Assembly: GCA_024305405.1 (NCBI GenBank)
Contig: JAKNDB010000089.1
Coordinates: 1 to 64,000, forward strand
Reading direction: 5' to 3'
Origin: Dirofilaria immitis
Lineage: Eukaryota > Nematoda > Chromadorea > Rhabditida > Onchocercidae
Length of the DNA stretch: 64,000 bases
The notes under the pieces are model-generated. The model did not search any database and was not told where the DNA came from. It saw only the letters and a program-made list of their open reading frames with translations. Below are positions 34,890-46,420 of this stretch, one piece after another (position 1 is the stretch's first letter; each line of letters opens with the position of its first letter). Made by a program: the position numbers and the translations under genes.

Positions 34890-35445
34890 TTTGCAGGAAT
34901 TTTGAACTTTATTATATTGCTATTTAATAACGCAGAATATTTTATTGCTCTAAAAATAATCTAAGTTAAAGTGATAATAAAATTTTGGTACTGTTAACGT
35001 TATCAATTGAAATTAATTGATATACTTTTTTTCAACACGATACTATTAATTGCTGAAGGAAAACAACAACAGGTTTAAATTTGCAATCTTTTAGTAACAA
35101 CAGGTCTAATATTTCTAATAAAGAGATAAATATTAATTTTGGTTATGTAGTTGGTTTATTTGCCGATGTAGCATCCTCAATGAAAATATGCATACATATC
35201 CTTGACATTATTTTTATAATTTGTATGATCCTTATGGACTGAGCTGTCCATATTATGATGAATACTTGGGAAGTAGGAGAGACTGCTATTACGCAAGAAA
35301 TAATGGGTATTATGAGAAATAAAACTACCACTACTATGCTAGTTATCAATCTTCTTGCTACATTTTCTCATTATTATCATTTCATCATTACAATCGTCTT
35401 TTTTATTATGATTAATTTTTATCATAATTAACTACTATACTTTAT
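34890..35445 (+). pseudogene. Very divergent Tyr-rich array copy
   Basis: Family order is recognisable: TTTGCAGGAATTTTG acceptor (about 34891-34905), an exon-1-like stretch with lost ATG (TTATATTGCTATTTAATAAC), the AAGTTAAAGTGATAA donor context, exon 2 remains (ATACTATTAATTGCTGAAGG, then AAATTTGCAATCTTTTAG), and exon 3 remains with FGYVVGLFADVASS followed by a Tyr-rich stretch (PYYDEYLGSRRDCYYARNNG, YHYYASYQ) containing two stops. A 3' flank similar to other copies follows. It shows that the Tyr-rich tail is an old trait of the family. Confidence 0.55.
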
Positions 35446-35459
35446 ATTACTTAATGGAT

Positions 35460-36840
35460 GGAAAACTTTTAAAAATCATGCCAAAATCTGCTTAATTTTA
35501 CATTCTTTAAATGAAGTCCAGTAAATTATTAAGCAGAATATTTTTGAACTATATCAAAAAGCTCTATTTTAAAAATTACCATTACGAAAGTCTTTTACAA
35601 TCTTGCAACAATTTGTAATAAACAAACCAATCAACAACTTATTGTTGAAATGAAGATCGAAAAAATGAATATATTAACTAATTTTGATGCCAATTATTCG
35701 TTGAATAATTGAAATATTTTCGTAACTAATTAATTAAAAACAGCCATTTTTTTCCAAAAATTGAAATATTATAAGTTTGCATTTCTAACAGAATATGTCT
35801 TATGAAATGCTTATTAAAATTTGATGCTAAAAAGTTGAACGCTCTCAATGGCATAGTTAAATTTCGAAAAATATTGCTTAAATATGTTATTGTCAATTCA
35901 TTGTTGCTAATTTTATGCTTCCAAAATTCTATTGCTTATATTCTGATTTAAATTAATATAACTTATTGTTTAGTCAATAAATAGTCATTAAAAATAGCGG
36001 AATATGGAATCGATTACCGTAGTTAAAAAGTAGGCGGCGAAGGAGTGAAAGAAAGTTATTTCAAGGTGCTTTTTAAAAAATTTGAAGAAATGAATAATCG
36101 GCGAAAAAAAATTGAATAATCTTATTTTACCTTGGCTTCAGTTGGAATTTACCGATGAAAAGGAAGTGGTCGATGATTGCTTTTGCATCCCTTAATTTCT
36201 CTATAAAGGCTGGAATAAATCGACTGAAATTCTGATTATCAAATTGTTTCAGCTATTGCGAGAAATACTATAGAAGGCGTATTAAATAATTATATGCAGG
36301 AATTATTTTCAAAGTGAATTGCTATTTGGCTTAAATAAATATACTGTAGCAACGATTGATATATCATTAACATTAATTTAAATTTTAGTCATTCATTCAT
36401 ATTTCCGTTTATCATATCCAATCGTTTTTATAGACAAGTAGAATTGTTACTATTACATTATTTTTTATATTCCACTATTATTTCTTTTTGTATTTATTTA
36501 ATTCGCTCATCGCTTTTCATTACTACTGGCAATAACTTAAACATTATTAAACAAAAAGCTACTCCGAGTTTATTTTCAGTGATCATATTTAGCTTTAATT
36601 TCTATTGATGCACTAATTTCACTTCAATTTTTCACTTTATGTTCTTGAAGTACATTAATTTTTTCAAGTATTATTTAAGTGTTGATTTTTTTGAATTACT
36701 GCAACATCATCAATGATTTTGAATATAAAGGAGATGGTGAATGGTATTTCTCTAGATCATTCTTAGTTCAATAACAAGCTCAAATAAATCTAAATTACTA
36801 GAGAGCTAAAATTTAAATTTTTATCATATTGCTAATAGTC
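35460..36840. other. Downstream backbone
   Basis: Divergent array backbone, with a short conserved AGGTNA block at 36095-36145. No gene. Confidence 0.45.
36095..36145 (-). promoter_or_regulatory. Conserved intergenic block, divergent copy
   Basis: Core on the minus strand AGGTAA-AATA-AGATTA. The sequence after it is not conserved here. Confidence 0.25.
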
Positions 36841-36844
36841 GGTT

Positions 36845-37073
36845 GGTTTATTATTTACGAGGTTTTTTTGTGTTAGTATGTTGTTTTGTTTGATATTTTC
36901 TTTGACTATGTTGTCTAATTTTGGGTTTCCTAGCTCTATTACTTTTTTTTTCTGAGTATTTGATGTTTAATTGATTTAGTTCTATTTTTTATATTAGAGT
37001 TTTGTTTCTTTCTTTTTATTATTTGTTGTCTTTTTATTATTCTATTTATATTTTGGTTTGTTTTTGTTGGTAA
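36845..37073 (+). pseudogene. nad4: Mitochondrial NADH dehydrogenase subunit 4 fragment (numt)
   Basis: Strikingly T-rich + strand with TTT/TTG/TAT codons, unlike its surroundings but like nematode mitochondrial coding strands. Read with the invertebrate mitochondrial code it gives SLTMLSNFGFPSSITF up to the run of nine T at 36943-36951, then in another frame FFSEYLMFNWFSSIF and FLSFYYLLSFYYSIYIL, ending CFCW and TAA at 37071-37073. This matches the C-terminal part of NAD4 (the GFPPSxSFFSEY region). TGA is read as Trp in both parts. One indel in the T run breaks it. A dead nuclear copy. Confidence 0.7.
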
Positions 37074-37315
37074 TAAGGTTATCGCCAGACAATTAGTAAT
37101 TCCTCAGTTTCTTTTTCTGGACTTAATATAGCTGGATATATGTTGCATGCGGATTTACTGTGTAAATTGTTCGCCCATTTTGTCGATGAGTACCAAAAAG
37201 ACCTCCATCCGCATGAGCTAACAAAGGCGCTATTTCTTATAATCGTACCAGGATTTCTCAATTTACGCTCACGAAGAGGGTGCTGAATACCAAAGGCGTT
37301 TTAAAAATGTTTTAA
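37074..37315. other. Unidentified inserted segment with normal base composition
   Basis: Directly follows the numt and is richer in G and C than the array backbone. On the minus strand it has frame pieces FGIQHPLRERKLRNPGTI and LLAHADGGLFGTHRQNGRTI that fit together with one frameshift; on the plus strand another frame is open for about 68 codons. I do not recognise either. Position next to the numt suggests another piece of transferred or captured DNA. Confidence 0.4.
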
Positions 37316-37400
37316 CGAGATCGGTTGGAATATCGGGATTATTTGGTTTGTATTATTTATTTCTGGTTGGATAATATCGTCATCAAAATTGTCTATTGAC

Positions 37401-37735
37401 GTCGGGAAACCGAGAGGAAATTAATTCAAATTTATAAAATTCCTAAAAATACAAATAATTAAGCCATCAACGATTTCCTGTTTCTCACACTAATCAAAAC
37501 ATTTATTTAAATTTTCTTATTCATCATTCACCCGAAATCCTTTCCCACATTATTCATCATTTGTTCCTCTTAAAACATCTGTTTTATCCATTTACAAATC
37601 TTTCCAATCCAAATTTTTTCTCATCACGCCCCTTTTATCACCCTATATAATCACAATCACAGCAACAGATGTAACCTTGTTTTTTTAATAAAAATTCGTC
37701 GCTTGTTGATTGTCCCCGCAACAAAAATCTTCCAC
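37401..37735. mobile_element. Short nonautonomous mobile repeat, second copy
   Basis: Same start (GTCGGGAAACCGAG) and end (ATCTTCCAC) as 10800-11189, but without the internal tandem duplication and with several small deletions. It sits in another part of the backbone, between the matches to 10575 and 10590. No clear target duplication is left. Confidence 0.55.
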
Positions 37736-39450
37736 GATGAGATGTGTTTTGTTATCAAAGTAATGCAAAATAGCCTGAAATAAATATTTAACACATTTCC
37801 TTCTACTAATATTCATTCCATCGCAATTGTTTGAATAGTTCACTTTGTTTTTTCAGCGTTTTAGGTTGCTCTTTATTTTCTTCCGCCTATTTGCCTTACC
37901 TCTTTTTGAAATGAGAAAGTTCATCTGAAAACTTATAATAGCTGCTTAATTCATCATTAAATGCGATTTGCGTCTATATAAAGATCGAAACAATAACTTT
38001 GAATAATTTTCCGCTGAATTTATTAACTAATTTACTTCAAAATTTTTTTCATCATTTTCTGCGATAACAATTTTTCGTATTCATAAATCCATCACATTGC
38101 ACATTTACAGTTGCACCGATAAAACTATTTCATATTCCGATCAGTCCTTATATACCTATTAATTTAATTGCTCCTCAATTATTAGCTCTCTGTGTTGATA
38201 ATTAGTTGCTTCATTTTTTAAGAATCAAAAATTAAAGACATGTTATTGGTTGCAAACTTTATTGAAGCTTTATTTTAGCTTTATTAAGATTTTTTGATTA
38301 ATTTTTTTATATTTTTGCTCTTAAATAGTGGCATAGTTTGCAAAACTTGAACAGTGCTGCTGGTGATTCTATAACATTTTATTAACGCAAATTATCAAAG
38401 AATTTAAGAAAAACTCAGATTATTTCTTTAAAATATCTGTTCAGTTTCAGGCAAACATTGCGCTTTGTAATCTTTATGAGAATATTAATCAGTCTCTTTA
38501 ATCTATTTATCTATATTTTCGAATTTTTCAGTTTTCAAAATTTCAAGTCAAATAAAAGTTTTCAGAGCAACAATAACTTATTCTTCCAAGAAATAAGCTC
38601 CATAACATGTTTCAAACTGATGTTTATTTGGCTAAGCCCGACCAAATGCTCTCCATTTGAACTTTAATAGTTAACTTTATCAATACATAAGTCATTCTAT
38701 CTGTTTTCTCAGTCCACGATAATATATTTCCTGGAAAAATAACAAGGATACTTTATTCTGCATGCTCATCCTATCATAATCATATTCTTTATTGTTAAAT
38801 ATTCAGTCGTTCAAAATTTCGTATTCTTGGAAATCGTAAACTTTGATGAGAAGCTATACGAAAATGCATGTTTCAATAAATATTGCCTATTTATAACTGA
38901 TTATTTATTTGTAGCGCACAGAAATAACCACAAATTATTTTCCCATATTATTGCTTCCAATGTTTTTGTATTCGGTTCTCTATGCTAACAAAACAAAATT
39001 AAATGGAATCCGCGATTAAATTGGACAAGAATCCAATCTGCACAGATCAATTTCCCTTAAAAAAAAAAAACAAAATTTTATTAATATGGAGAATTGCATG
39101 ATGCATAAGCGAATTAACTTACTTCATGCAATATTTGAATTTAGCTAAAATCAATGAAATTGTATCAATTTATTATTACTTTTTGACTAGATAATAAATT
39201 TTGTTCAGCCTTTAATTGTTTTAACTCTGATTTTTGTGCCTTTCGTTTTTTTTGAAAAGTAGCAATGAAATTGTTTTTAATAGATATAAGCAAATTTTCA
39301 TATGTTTTCTCAAGCGCATATGAAAATGTCATCTAATGATTCCATCAAGAATATAACGGGAAATTTTTTGGTATTTCTTAAGAAAATCTATCAATAATAT
39401 ACATATTGTAAATTTTGTGAATGTGATAGTATCGGTTATAAATTTGTACC
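37736..39450. other. Backbone, nothing recognised
   Basis: Upstream backbone of the relic at 39457. 39030-39450 recurs at 48640-49075. The open frame at 38458-38667 has no counterpart elsewhere. No gene supported. Confidence 0.45.
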
Positions 39451-39456
39451 TGCAGA

Positions 39457-39760
39457 AAATTTGGATTCATACTACTATTCAGCACCTCTAAGTATTCAAT
39501 TGCTCTGATAATAATACAAGTTAAAGTGATAAATAAATGATTCCTGTTATTTTCATATCATTCATTCAGTTCAATATATTCCTCTTCTTCAATACGATAC
39601 GATTATTTGCTGAAATGACGAAATACAATCGTTCAAATAGTGTCAAAGTCCGCCGCAACTTAGCAGTTTTTATCAAAATGCTGTCGTGAAGACGCTGGCA
39701 GCACAGAGAATTCTATAATTGATTTGATATTGGTTTACTTGTAAAAAGAAAAATATATCA
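39457..39760 (+). pseudogene. Subfamily III relic, copy 1
   Basis: Acceptor CTGCAG (39451-39456), an exon-1-like stretch that has lost ATG and its GTAAGT donor (now ATACAAGTTAAAGTGATAAA), then an exon-2-like part (ATTATTTGCTGAAATGACG...CGCCGCAAC) joined directly to the exon-3-like part (TTAGCAG...AAATGCTGTCGTGA). Intron 2 is missing. Exon 3 is reduced to a short remnant. The following 84-codon frame at 39793-40047 lies in the 3' UTR equivalent. Confidence 0.6.
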
Positions 39761-40049
39761 ATGTTAATACTATACGTATATGATTATATGGAATGAAAAA
39801 GCTATGTTTTGTCACCAAAAATTTACGCAAATTGTTGAAACAGAGTAAAATAATTGATGCAATAAAGTGTCATATCATACTGTCCATATATCATATTGCT
39901 GTAATTTTTATTGTAATTTTATTGCACTTCATATTACTGTCTAAATTGAACACATTCAAAAATTGTGCAAAATTTTATTTCGTTATGCATTCTATAAACG
40001 CAATCAATAAAATATTAAGTAGATCATACACTGAAATTAACTGTTGAAA

Positions 40050-41600
40050 TATACTAAAAAGCTATATTTTAACAGTTATCATATCGAAAGTTTTTCACAA
40101 CTCTGTAATAGTTTGTAATATGCAAAATAATCAGCAGCAATTGATTTAATTGATAATTTAATTAACATATCGACTGGAATGGTTCGTTAAAAAAATAATC
40201 AGTGAAATGTGGAAAATCGTTTTCTATAGCGAAGAAAAAAAACGAAAGCGATGAAAAAAATCATTTCAAGGTGGCTTTTTTTGGAACCGTAGAGATAAGA
40301 AGGAGCGAATAATCTATGACGAGAAAGTTCAATAACCTTATTTTACCTTGACTTCACTTAGAAGTTGGTGCACAAGAAATTGTGGCAAAGAAAGTACAAA
40401 GTATGAAACCTGAAGCCAAAGTATGAAAGAATAGCGAGTGATTGTTTCTGCATTCTTCGTTTTATCGAGATAATTCAATTAAAATTAGCGATAATCAAAA
40501 CTGAAGTTAGAATTAATTAAAACTATTGGTATAATCAGATTATGTAAAATAAAAGGAAACAAATCAAACTGTTACATGCAGGATAACGAAGATTATTGAT
40601 ACTTAATAAAACTTTGTTCATCTATTCATATATTTTACTTATTTTTGAAATTTTGATAAAGTTATCTTAGTCCTCCATACATTTTATGCTATTTATGTCG
40701 TTTTCATAGGCAAGCAGAATTGCAAACAATTTCTAAATAATTCAGATTTCTCGGTTACTTTATTGAAATATCGTTACTTCAAAAATTGGATTCCATTTAA
40801 AATCGCAATTGAAGAATGAAGTATAAATGATATTAAAAAAAACAGTTACTATAATTTAGAATTTCTATACCTTTTTTCAAAAAGGTCATCAAATATTTAA
40901 AGCTTTTTTGAATTCGTTGTTTTTTTTAAATATCGTTATCAATGAGACACGTGATGCTATTTTTCAAGAGATTAAAATACACTAAATAAAAAGTAATTAC
41001 CGCACTTTTTCCTGCAAATATTTTTCCATCGTAGTTTTTTTAATGGTATACCTTTTTTCTAAATTTTAAGTTTTTTTCTTACTTTTTCCGCCCTTTTTCG
41101 TATCTCATTTTGAAATTAAAAGTTCTTCCCAGAACATTAAATAGTTTTCAATCTTCCATAAAATGCTAATTTATCTTTCAGTATTTATTCCCCATTTGTT
41201 TCAGAATGAATTTATCTTTCGTTATAATCACTTAGGCTGATTTCATTTCTAAGACTTTTTGAATTTTACTGATGCGATTATAATATTCATCTATCAGTGT
41301 CTTTCTATTATGCAATGCGATTAAAATCCGATCGCTTGTTCATGTTTAACATCGTCTCATCGATATGAAAATTGAATAAATTTTTCTATTCCTTACATTT
41401 TCTTTTCGATAAACAAAGCACTCGTTGTTGTTGGATTTTTTTTTACATTGTATGAGCTTTGATATAAGATAGTTTATTCTATTCAAATAGCACTAATTAG
41501 CAAATGAATTACGAAATTTTACAATCGTTATCATTTCTTATTTAACTGTTTTTTCTTTTTTAAGTAATGGATTTCCTCTTATAATTTTGCTCCATGCATG
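40050..41600. other. Downstream backbone
   Basis: Matches 50060-50730 and 55810-56480 for its first 0.65 kb, then array upstream backbone. No gene. Confidence 0.5.
40320..40420 (-). promoter_or_regulatory. Conserved intergenic block with AGGTNA direct repeat
   Basis: Core on the minus strand AGGTAA-AATA-AGGTTA, near-identical to the blocks at 50305 and 56060. Confidence 0.35.
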
Positions 41601-41620
41601 AAATCAAAGATAATAGGTAG

Positions 41621-41785
41621 AGTTCACAACAATCTTTTCATTCAATAGACCTATCTTCTGATATGTTACAACGCATTTCAGTTGTAATTATTCCATTGTC
41701 AGAAACTGATGAAATTATTTGTTTAGATGAATTTTCAAAAAATCAATTACGAAAATTTCATTTATTACTGAGCAAAAGAAAATAA
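41621..41785 (+). CDS. Conserved mini-ORF or candidate exon, copy 5
   Basis: 55 codons in the shared frame to TAA. Begins SSQQSFHSIDLSSDMLQRIS and ends LRKFHLLLSKRK, with the full-length version of the variable part (DEFSKNQ). AATAGGTAG precedes it. Confidence 0.3.
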   Translation, partial: SSQQSFHSIDLSSDMLQRISVVIIPLSETDEIICLDEFSKNQLRKFHLLLSKRK

Positions 41786-43054
41786 GATTTTGACTAGATT
41801 AAGATTTTTTTCTTAAGCTAGAATGATCATTTAATATTCATGATCTAATGAAAGCATTTTGAATATCGCAATTTCTGTTATGATATACAAGTACAGGAGT
41901 AACGTGGCTAATATTTAAGGAAAGTGTAACCTAATACCGCAAAATGCTAGCTGTCAAACAACGAATAATCTTCCATCTGTCTGGATCAAAATATTACGAT
42001 AGGTGTAATAAGACGATGACGCTAAAATCAATTTAACAATTAATTATTATAATATTAAAGAAGAAGAGATGCCTGTGTTTTTGGCTTTCTGATCTATTCA
42101 AACATCTTTATGGTATATCGTAATAGTTCATTCCAATATTGGTTAACATGTTATCCTGCCTGTTTTATCGATCCACAGTAGAATTTTATTAAACTTTTCT
42201 AATTATTTCTGTTTCTAAATGCTATCTTCCAGAACATCAGGAAATGGTTACATAATCAAATGGAAATAATAATATAAGAAAAAAATTTGTATTATTTTGT
42301 GTGCTCCAAACAACTAATCAGTTGTAAATAATCATATTAAAATATGCATTTGTATAGCTTTCAGATTTTTTCGTTACAGATTTTATATCCTAAACAGCAA
42401 AAAAAAATGACAGAGGTAAATTGAATAAGGAAAAAATATTCAAATTATTTCAGAAAATACATTTATTTGAAAAGCACAATTAAGTCGAATAAAAATTTAA
42501 GCCTCATGAATTAATTTTATAAAAAAATAAGCAAACTGCTGAAAAATGAATGCAAAAGTGAATTAGCAATTTTAATGTATTTTTTTCAAACTAATAATAA
42601 TGAAATCAACAAAAATGAAGATATTTTAGCTATTACTCATTTTTTAAATTATTAAGTGACGGTTTTTACACATCTTATTACTTCTTTCACTCGCAATTTT
42701 ACGACTTCTAGTTTTTAGATAAAAATTTTTCTAAAAATTAGATAAAAAATTTTTTGATAAGTATGAACGAATTTTACAAATTATTGTTTCTTATATGTAA
42801 AAACATTGCTTAATACTTTGTTGGATTTATTATGATAATATTTAAAAAGCATCTAAAACATTAATTTTATTATTAATTCTCGCTGAATAAGTTTATCACA
42901 CGAGAATATCAGGATATTTTCCTATTATTTCTTAGAAAAATCAGTTAATAACACAATTTCTAATTGCAGGCTTTGTGAAAATTAATAGCATGCATTCTTG
43001 CTGCAAACATTATTTAGTGTAAAAGTGCAGTCGTGAAGTGAATTATATTTGCAG
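41786..43054 (+). repeat. Upstream backbone of copy at 43073
   Basis: Subfamily II version of the upstream region, with GATGCCTGTGTTT at 42068. Ends in TATATTTGCAG (G at 43054). No other gene. Confidence 0.6.
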
Positions 43055-43072
43055 GAATTTCGGATTCTCATT

Positions 43073-43552
43073 ATGTGGTTATTTGGTGTTCCTAAATCTT
43101 CCATTGCTATTATAGTAATGTAAGTTAAAATAATAAACAAACGTTTTTATTGTTATCATATCATTTATTCAATTCATTTGTTATTAATATATTCTTTTCT
43201 TTCAGAGCGATATTATTATTTGCTGAAATGAACTCAATAGCAAGCTTAAAGATACAATCGTTCAACAATAGTGAGGCCCATCTTAATGTAAGTTTTAGAC
43301 TTTAAGTAATGTTTAACATGTCGTATCATGTACAGGAAATGCTTATTTATATTTCAGTCATCGTCTGCTAATGGAAAATGCTGTTCTAATATTGCTCGGA
43401 AAAGGATTAAAAAGGTTACAATTAAGGATGCTAATCTTGATTTCCTTGGCGGATTTACTTTAATTACTTCAGCCAGTGCCTTTGCTGCAAATGGTGCCGC
43501 TGTTTTAATTTGTTCTGGTCTTGGCCTTGGCGCTGGTTTATTTGCTGTTTAG
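43073..43552 (+). CDS. Short secreted family member, 107 aa (subfamily II)
   Basis: Exons 43073-43119, 43206-43287 and 43358-43552; spliced 324 nt. Start MWLFGVPKSS; signal core IAILLFAEMNSIA. After cleavage SLKIQSFNNSEAHLN: the RARR site of subfamily I is absent. Exon 3 starts SSSANGKCCSNIARKRIKK, then a Gly/Ala-rich segment ending GLGLGAGLFAV and TAG. Against the 59151 gene one G is missing (GCTGTTTAG for GCTGGTTTAGG), which removes the whole Tyr tail; tail-like DNA continues out of frame to about 43720. The same truncation is in the 54010 copy, whose frame is otherwise kept, so the short protein may be real. AATAAA at 43800-43805. Confidence 0.65.
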
Positions 43553-43860
43553 GAAGCTGTTTAAATGGGAAATCTACAAAATCTTCGTAACATGTTAATT
43601 ATGTCCATGGCATAACTATGCTGCGTGAGTTGCACGAACTGCCTGTACGTAGGAAATGGATACTATTTACTATTTCCCTGTAATTGTTATTTTGATTAAC
43701 TGTTACACTTTATATTACTGTGTAGATTGAAAACTTTTGAAGTTTAATGCAAAAATTTTGTTCGTTTGTTGCAATCGTAGATGAATTTCAATAAACTGTT
43801 AAACAGACTATGCACTGAAATAAAGTTTTGAAATATATCAAGGAGCTACATTGTATCTCT
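43553..43860 (+). other. Decayed tail and 3' UTR of the 43073 gene
   Basis: Out-of-frame remains of the exon 3 tail (compare 59655-59839), then the shared 3' UTR with AATAAA at 43800-43805. Switches to retroelement sequence at about 43870. Confidence 0.55.
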
Positions 43861-43869
43861 GAAATCTCG

Positions 43870-46420
43870 AAGAAGTTCCTTTATAAAAGAAATATAGTAT
43901 TAGAATATAGGTCAAGAAATGCTAGTTATCATGTTTATGTACTCCAAATGGAGGGTGATTCGGATGACTTTAGAACTGATGTCGGAGTGGTGTGAGAAAT
44001 TCACATCAACAACATTATTTGATTAGATGTGCTTCACGATGTCAACTGGACAGATACAAGTTATCGTTAGATCTCTGGTTCGAATCCGGCTTGCTTCAGA
44101 TCCAGCTTCTCAATGACCTTTTCTCTTTGATATATGGCAGTGATCTTCAACCTTGCTTATTCAAGATCGAATCTACATACACTGGTGCTAGCTTGACCAA
44201 TTCAGGTGTAAATGAATTCTGGAAACTGGGGTTCATAGATATTCAGGTAAGCCTGATGGTCAAGATTACGAAATACGTTTAAACACTTCAAGAGAAGCAT
44301 ACCAAAATTAAATGAAAGGCATCAAATTTGCTGGCCGTGATAGAAACGAAGTTCTAGATGAAAAACAATATGTTTGGTCGCTTAAAGACATTAATCAAAT
44401 AACTACAGATAAATGAATTGTTGCTTCACCAATCAATTAATCCGAGATAAACTACACTCAGAAATAATCAAAGATATTTACCCGGACATAAATCTAGGAA
44501 ATACGATTCATAATTAAAGCACTACGAAGTTACAGCTTCATACAAACCCTTAAAAAATTTAGATTTGTCCATGATGTTTCGCATCTTTAAAGATATAATG
44601 AGCTTGAGCGAAATTTTCTAACACTGATCCATAATGCTCCAGATATAATAGGAATACTACTACGTTTTCGAGTGATGAAGAACGTATATTATCGACGTAG
44701 AGAAGGTATTCTTACAAAATAGAATTCCATATACAAATAGAAAACGTACCAGATTCCTCTGGTTACAAAAAAACAGTTACGGCAGAAAATTTGCAATATT
44801 ATCGTTTCAGAAAAGTTCCCTTTGGAGTGATATCATCATCTTTTATACTAACTGCAACATTAAACAATTACTTAGGAACCAATGGAACCAAAAGCTCACG
44901 GGAAATTTAAAAGAATTTTTACATGGTCAATGTCATATCATCAGCAATGGATATAGAAAATTTGGCATGCGGCAATGAATATAAAAGAAATTCCTGTCAA
45001 ATGCTGAGAACTTTAACTATAAAATTCAAAAGCAAGATCAAAGGATATTGAAGAAAAGAGAATCATTTCTATTACTTGAGATCATGTAAGGAATGTCATC
45101 CAGGTGGGATTTTCAATCTTTTCAATAAATTGCTTTTTTTTTTTTAGAAAGAATACATGATTTTCCAATTTCGGCCTCAAGTTTGATAATGACGTCGCAT
45201 TTATATAATCAACAAAAAAATTACATGGGGATTATCAATATTTACAATGGCTGGATCTCATGTTCTATAGATAAATAGAGATTGTTACATTCAGTGGATA
45301 GTGGACTGAACTAAAAATGTGCTAACAAAGAAATCAATCCTATAATTTCTTGCCTCTCAGTATGATCCTTTGGGATTCCATTTCTGTAAAATCTGTGAAA
45401 AACAAATACGCCAGAGATTAACTCATAAGCGAAGATAATGCTAAGAAGTGGAATTCTGTCATATCGGAATAGCTGATAGGAATAAAAGAAGTTCAACGAA
45501 GCATAACAACCAAATGCGAGTTCATGGCTTTACAGATGCTTTCTTTTGAATTATGACATCGTTATTGTCTTATTAGTATTATTGAATCTTTATTATTGAT
45601 CTTGTAATTGCTGCTGTTTGTTGATATATTATCAAATTTATCATAATAAAGGTTGAATTATCAAGTTTGAGATGTTACCATTGAAAAGTAAAAAAACCCT
45701 CAATTTTTATTTTTGGTTATAGAAGATCTACTGCAGCTTGTAAATGATGGACCATCAAATCAGTTATGCCAAATCTTCCAGTAAATCGAATCAAACGCTA
45801 CAAATATAGTACTCATTTACTAGATTTCTTATTATTAAAAAATGGAGCTGATTGTGAAACAGGTAAAAAAGAAATGATTATTTTTTCACATTGATACATA
45901 TGAATCCATTATTTTTCATCACAATTGACTACAACATAGAATTTGTATATAACCAGTACCCAAATCAGTTTATTTTGATGTAGTAGGACCACTGCCAATA
46001 AATAGGAAAAAAATCCAAAGAAGTTTAGCTAATTTAGCGGAATCCTTTACATTTATTTAGAATTTGCTTCATTTTTTATAAACAATATTCATTTGGATGT
46101 ATTCTCATGGGAATGCGCACTACAAAAGCCGATGCTTTAGTTTCTCTTGTTGCAATTATTCTCTTTCGTGCATTCATATCTTCGCATTAAATTCGTTTTT
46201 AATGAATAATAGTAATTGAAGTTTATTCTTCAATTTTACGAAAAATTCAGTAACTACTGCTGAAAAATTGAATCAGTAATTTCAATTACAAAGCCAAATT
46301 TTTGAATCAAAATGTAACTAAGTTTACAGCAAATAAACCAAAATTACATAATCATCATTCAGCTATTTATGATACAGAATTCATTAAAAAAACATTATTT
46401 GTTCTAAGAGCCCTTGTTTT
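43870..46420 (+). mobile_element. Degenerate BEL/Pao retroelement relic
   Basis: Many frameshifts, but pol order is readable on the + strand. FWKLGFIDIQ (in the frame 43992-44282) resembles the pre-RT region. TLIHNAPDIIGILLRFR from 44621, [13 protein letters not shown] from 44688, RTRFLWLQK near 44748 and [15 protein letters not shown] near 44797 match BEL/Pao reverse transcriptase; FYMVNV near 44925 stands where the YVDD-type active site should be, so it is lost. FLASQYDPLGFHF from 45346 and VHGFTDA near 45520 match the connection/RNase H part. MPNLPVNRI from 45766 and VVGPLP near 45980 match integrase. No long terminal repeats were identified. It lies just downstream of the gene at 43073. 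Confidence 0.75.

Noticed and set aside
39793..40047. 84-codon frame recurring at 49831 and 55581
   Set aside because: It lies in the region matching the 3' UTR of other copies (CTTCATATTACTGT...AATAAAATATTAA). Conservation is explained by recent duplication of the units.
44075..44100. GGTTCGAATCC, resembling a tRNA T-loop
   Set aside because: The flanking bases do not form a full T stem or acceptor stem, and the stretch lies in a readable frame of the BEL/Pao relic.
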